The position numbers and the translations under genes are program-made. Positions 6,698-7,122 of a stretch of DNA of 7,122 nt are shown one piece after another; position 1 is the first letter of the stretch, and every line of letters starts with the position of its first letter. Below the pieces are notes generated by a model, which was not told where the DNA came from, searched no databases, and saw only the letters and a list, made by a program, of their open reading frames with translations. The stretch covers positions 1-7,122 of the forward strand of contig CAITCX010000311.1 in the NCBI GenBank assembly GCA_903890885.1, given 5' to 3'. The DNA is from an uncultured Dehalococcoidia bacterium (GTDB taxonomy: Bacteria > Chloroflexota > Dehalococcoidia > Dehalococcoidales > UBA3254).

Positions 6698-7122
6698 TGT
6701 CGGTCAGTCGTGTTAAAAGCCAATTGAAGATGCCGTCCCCTTACGACTTGATACCAGTGTTCAGTTTGGTGATGGATATTCTCTGGATTTATGCCTGGCA
6801 GATCGGACTGACCCACCTGCAGCAACTCAGTATGGAAAAACCGTCGATCAATTTTATCAGCTATATTGTTTTTTCAGTTGGGACTTATGCCTTTACCCGG
6901 TTTTTACTTACCGGCAGGTGGTCCTTAAAGTGGGTGCGGTTGGTGGCGCTGGGATTCGATCTCGTTCTTCTCCTGGTCTTGCTCAGATTAAATTTTTCAG
7001 GAGGCTACGCTTTACTGGATCTCGCCTGGCTAGCTTATGCCGGCACTGAGGTATACGCCGTAGCCATCGCGTTAGCGGCAGGCTTTTATTTGATCTGGCG
7101 GTGCTTTAATGTAGACCGGCAA
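6697..7122 (+). CDS. Multi-spanning membrane protein, 3' end beyond window
   Basis: An open frame of 142 codons runs to the last base without a stop. ATG 6697 overlaps the DUF58 stop in TAATG, which indicates translational coupling. GGAG at 6682-6685 is 11 bases upstream, slightly far; Met12 at 6730 is an alternative start. The visible part is mostly hydrophobic, with four likely membrane segments near residues 18-40, 52-71, 80-98 and 118-136. Loops contain positive charges (RFLLTGRWSLKWVR, 68-81). No soluble domain is reached. By position after MoxR and DUF58 it may be the membrane half of a transglutaminase-like (TgpA/DUF3488-type) or DUF4129 protein, but nothing in the visible sequence proves that; treat it as a hypothetical membrane protein. 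Coding is supported by tight coupling and the long open frame. Confidence 0.8.
   Translation, partial: MSVSRVKSQLKMPSPYDLIPVFSLVMDILWIYAWQIGLTHLQQLSMEKPSINFISYIVFSVGTYAFTRFLLTGRWSLKWVRLVALGFDLVLLLVLLRLNFSGGYALLDLAWLAYAGTEVYAVAIALAAGFYLIWRCFNVDRQ

Overview
The window shows an ordinary bacterial chromosome segment: tightly packed genes, near-even base composition, Shine-Dalgarno sites and occasional TTG starts. The proteins look like those of an anaerobic Chloroflexota (Dehalococcoidia-like) or clostridial lineage. That placement is an impression from protein style and gene company only, because there is no rRNA or other decisive marker. I see no tRNA, rRNA, CRISPR array, insertion sequence or phage gene.

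Layout. Positions 1-2319 (+) hold the 3' five-sixths or so of polA (DNA polymerase I); its first roughly 137 codons lie upstream of the window. Five bases later, on the same strand, comes a complete mutM/fpg (formamidopyrimidine-DNA glycosylase, 2325-3149). The two form a base-excision-repair pair: MutM removes oxidised purines and cuts the strand, and Pol I fills the gap. A family III (CaiB/BaiF) CoA-transferase follows on the opposite strand (3156-4319), converging on mutM with a 6-base gap. A 153-base AT-rich intergenic region (4320-4472) separates it from a divergent + strand operon with a good extended -10 promoter. This operon encodes a MoxR-type AAA+ ATPase (4473-5447), a DUF58 membrane-anchored protein (5462-6697, TTG start) and the N-terminal 142 residues of a multi-spanning membrane protein (6697-7122) that runs off the window.

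The MoxR-DUF58-membrane protein order is a widespread conserved arrangement, often continued by a transglutaminase-like (TgpA/DUF3488-type) or DUF4129 protein. It is thought to be a chaperone-like ATPase working with a membrane-bound partner at the cell envelope, but the biochemical role is poorly known. The CoA-transferase has no visible functional link to either neighbour group.

The points most worth a second look are in polA. All three motifs of the 3'-5' proofreading site are altered, and the polymerase motif A glutamate (E. coli E710, the sugar steric gate) is an aspartate. I found no clear evidence of a wholly new system; the nearest candidate is the incompletely understood MoxR/DUF58 operon, whose third gene is only partly visible.
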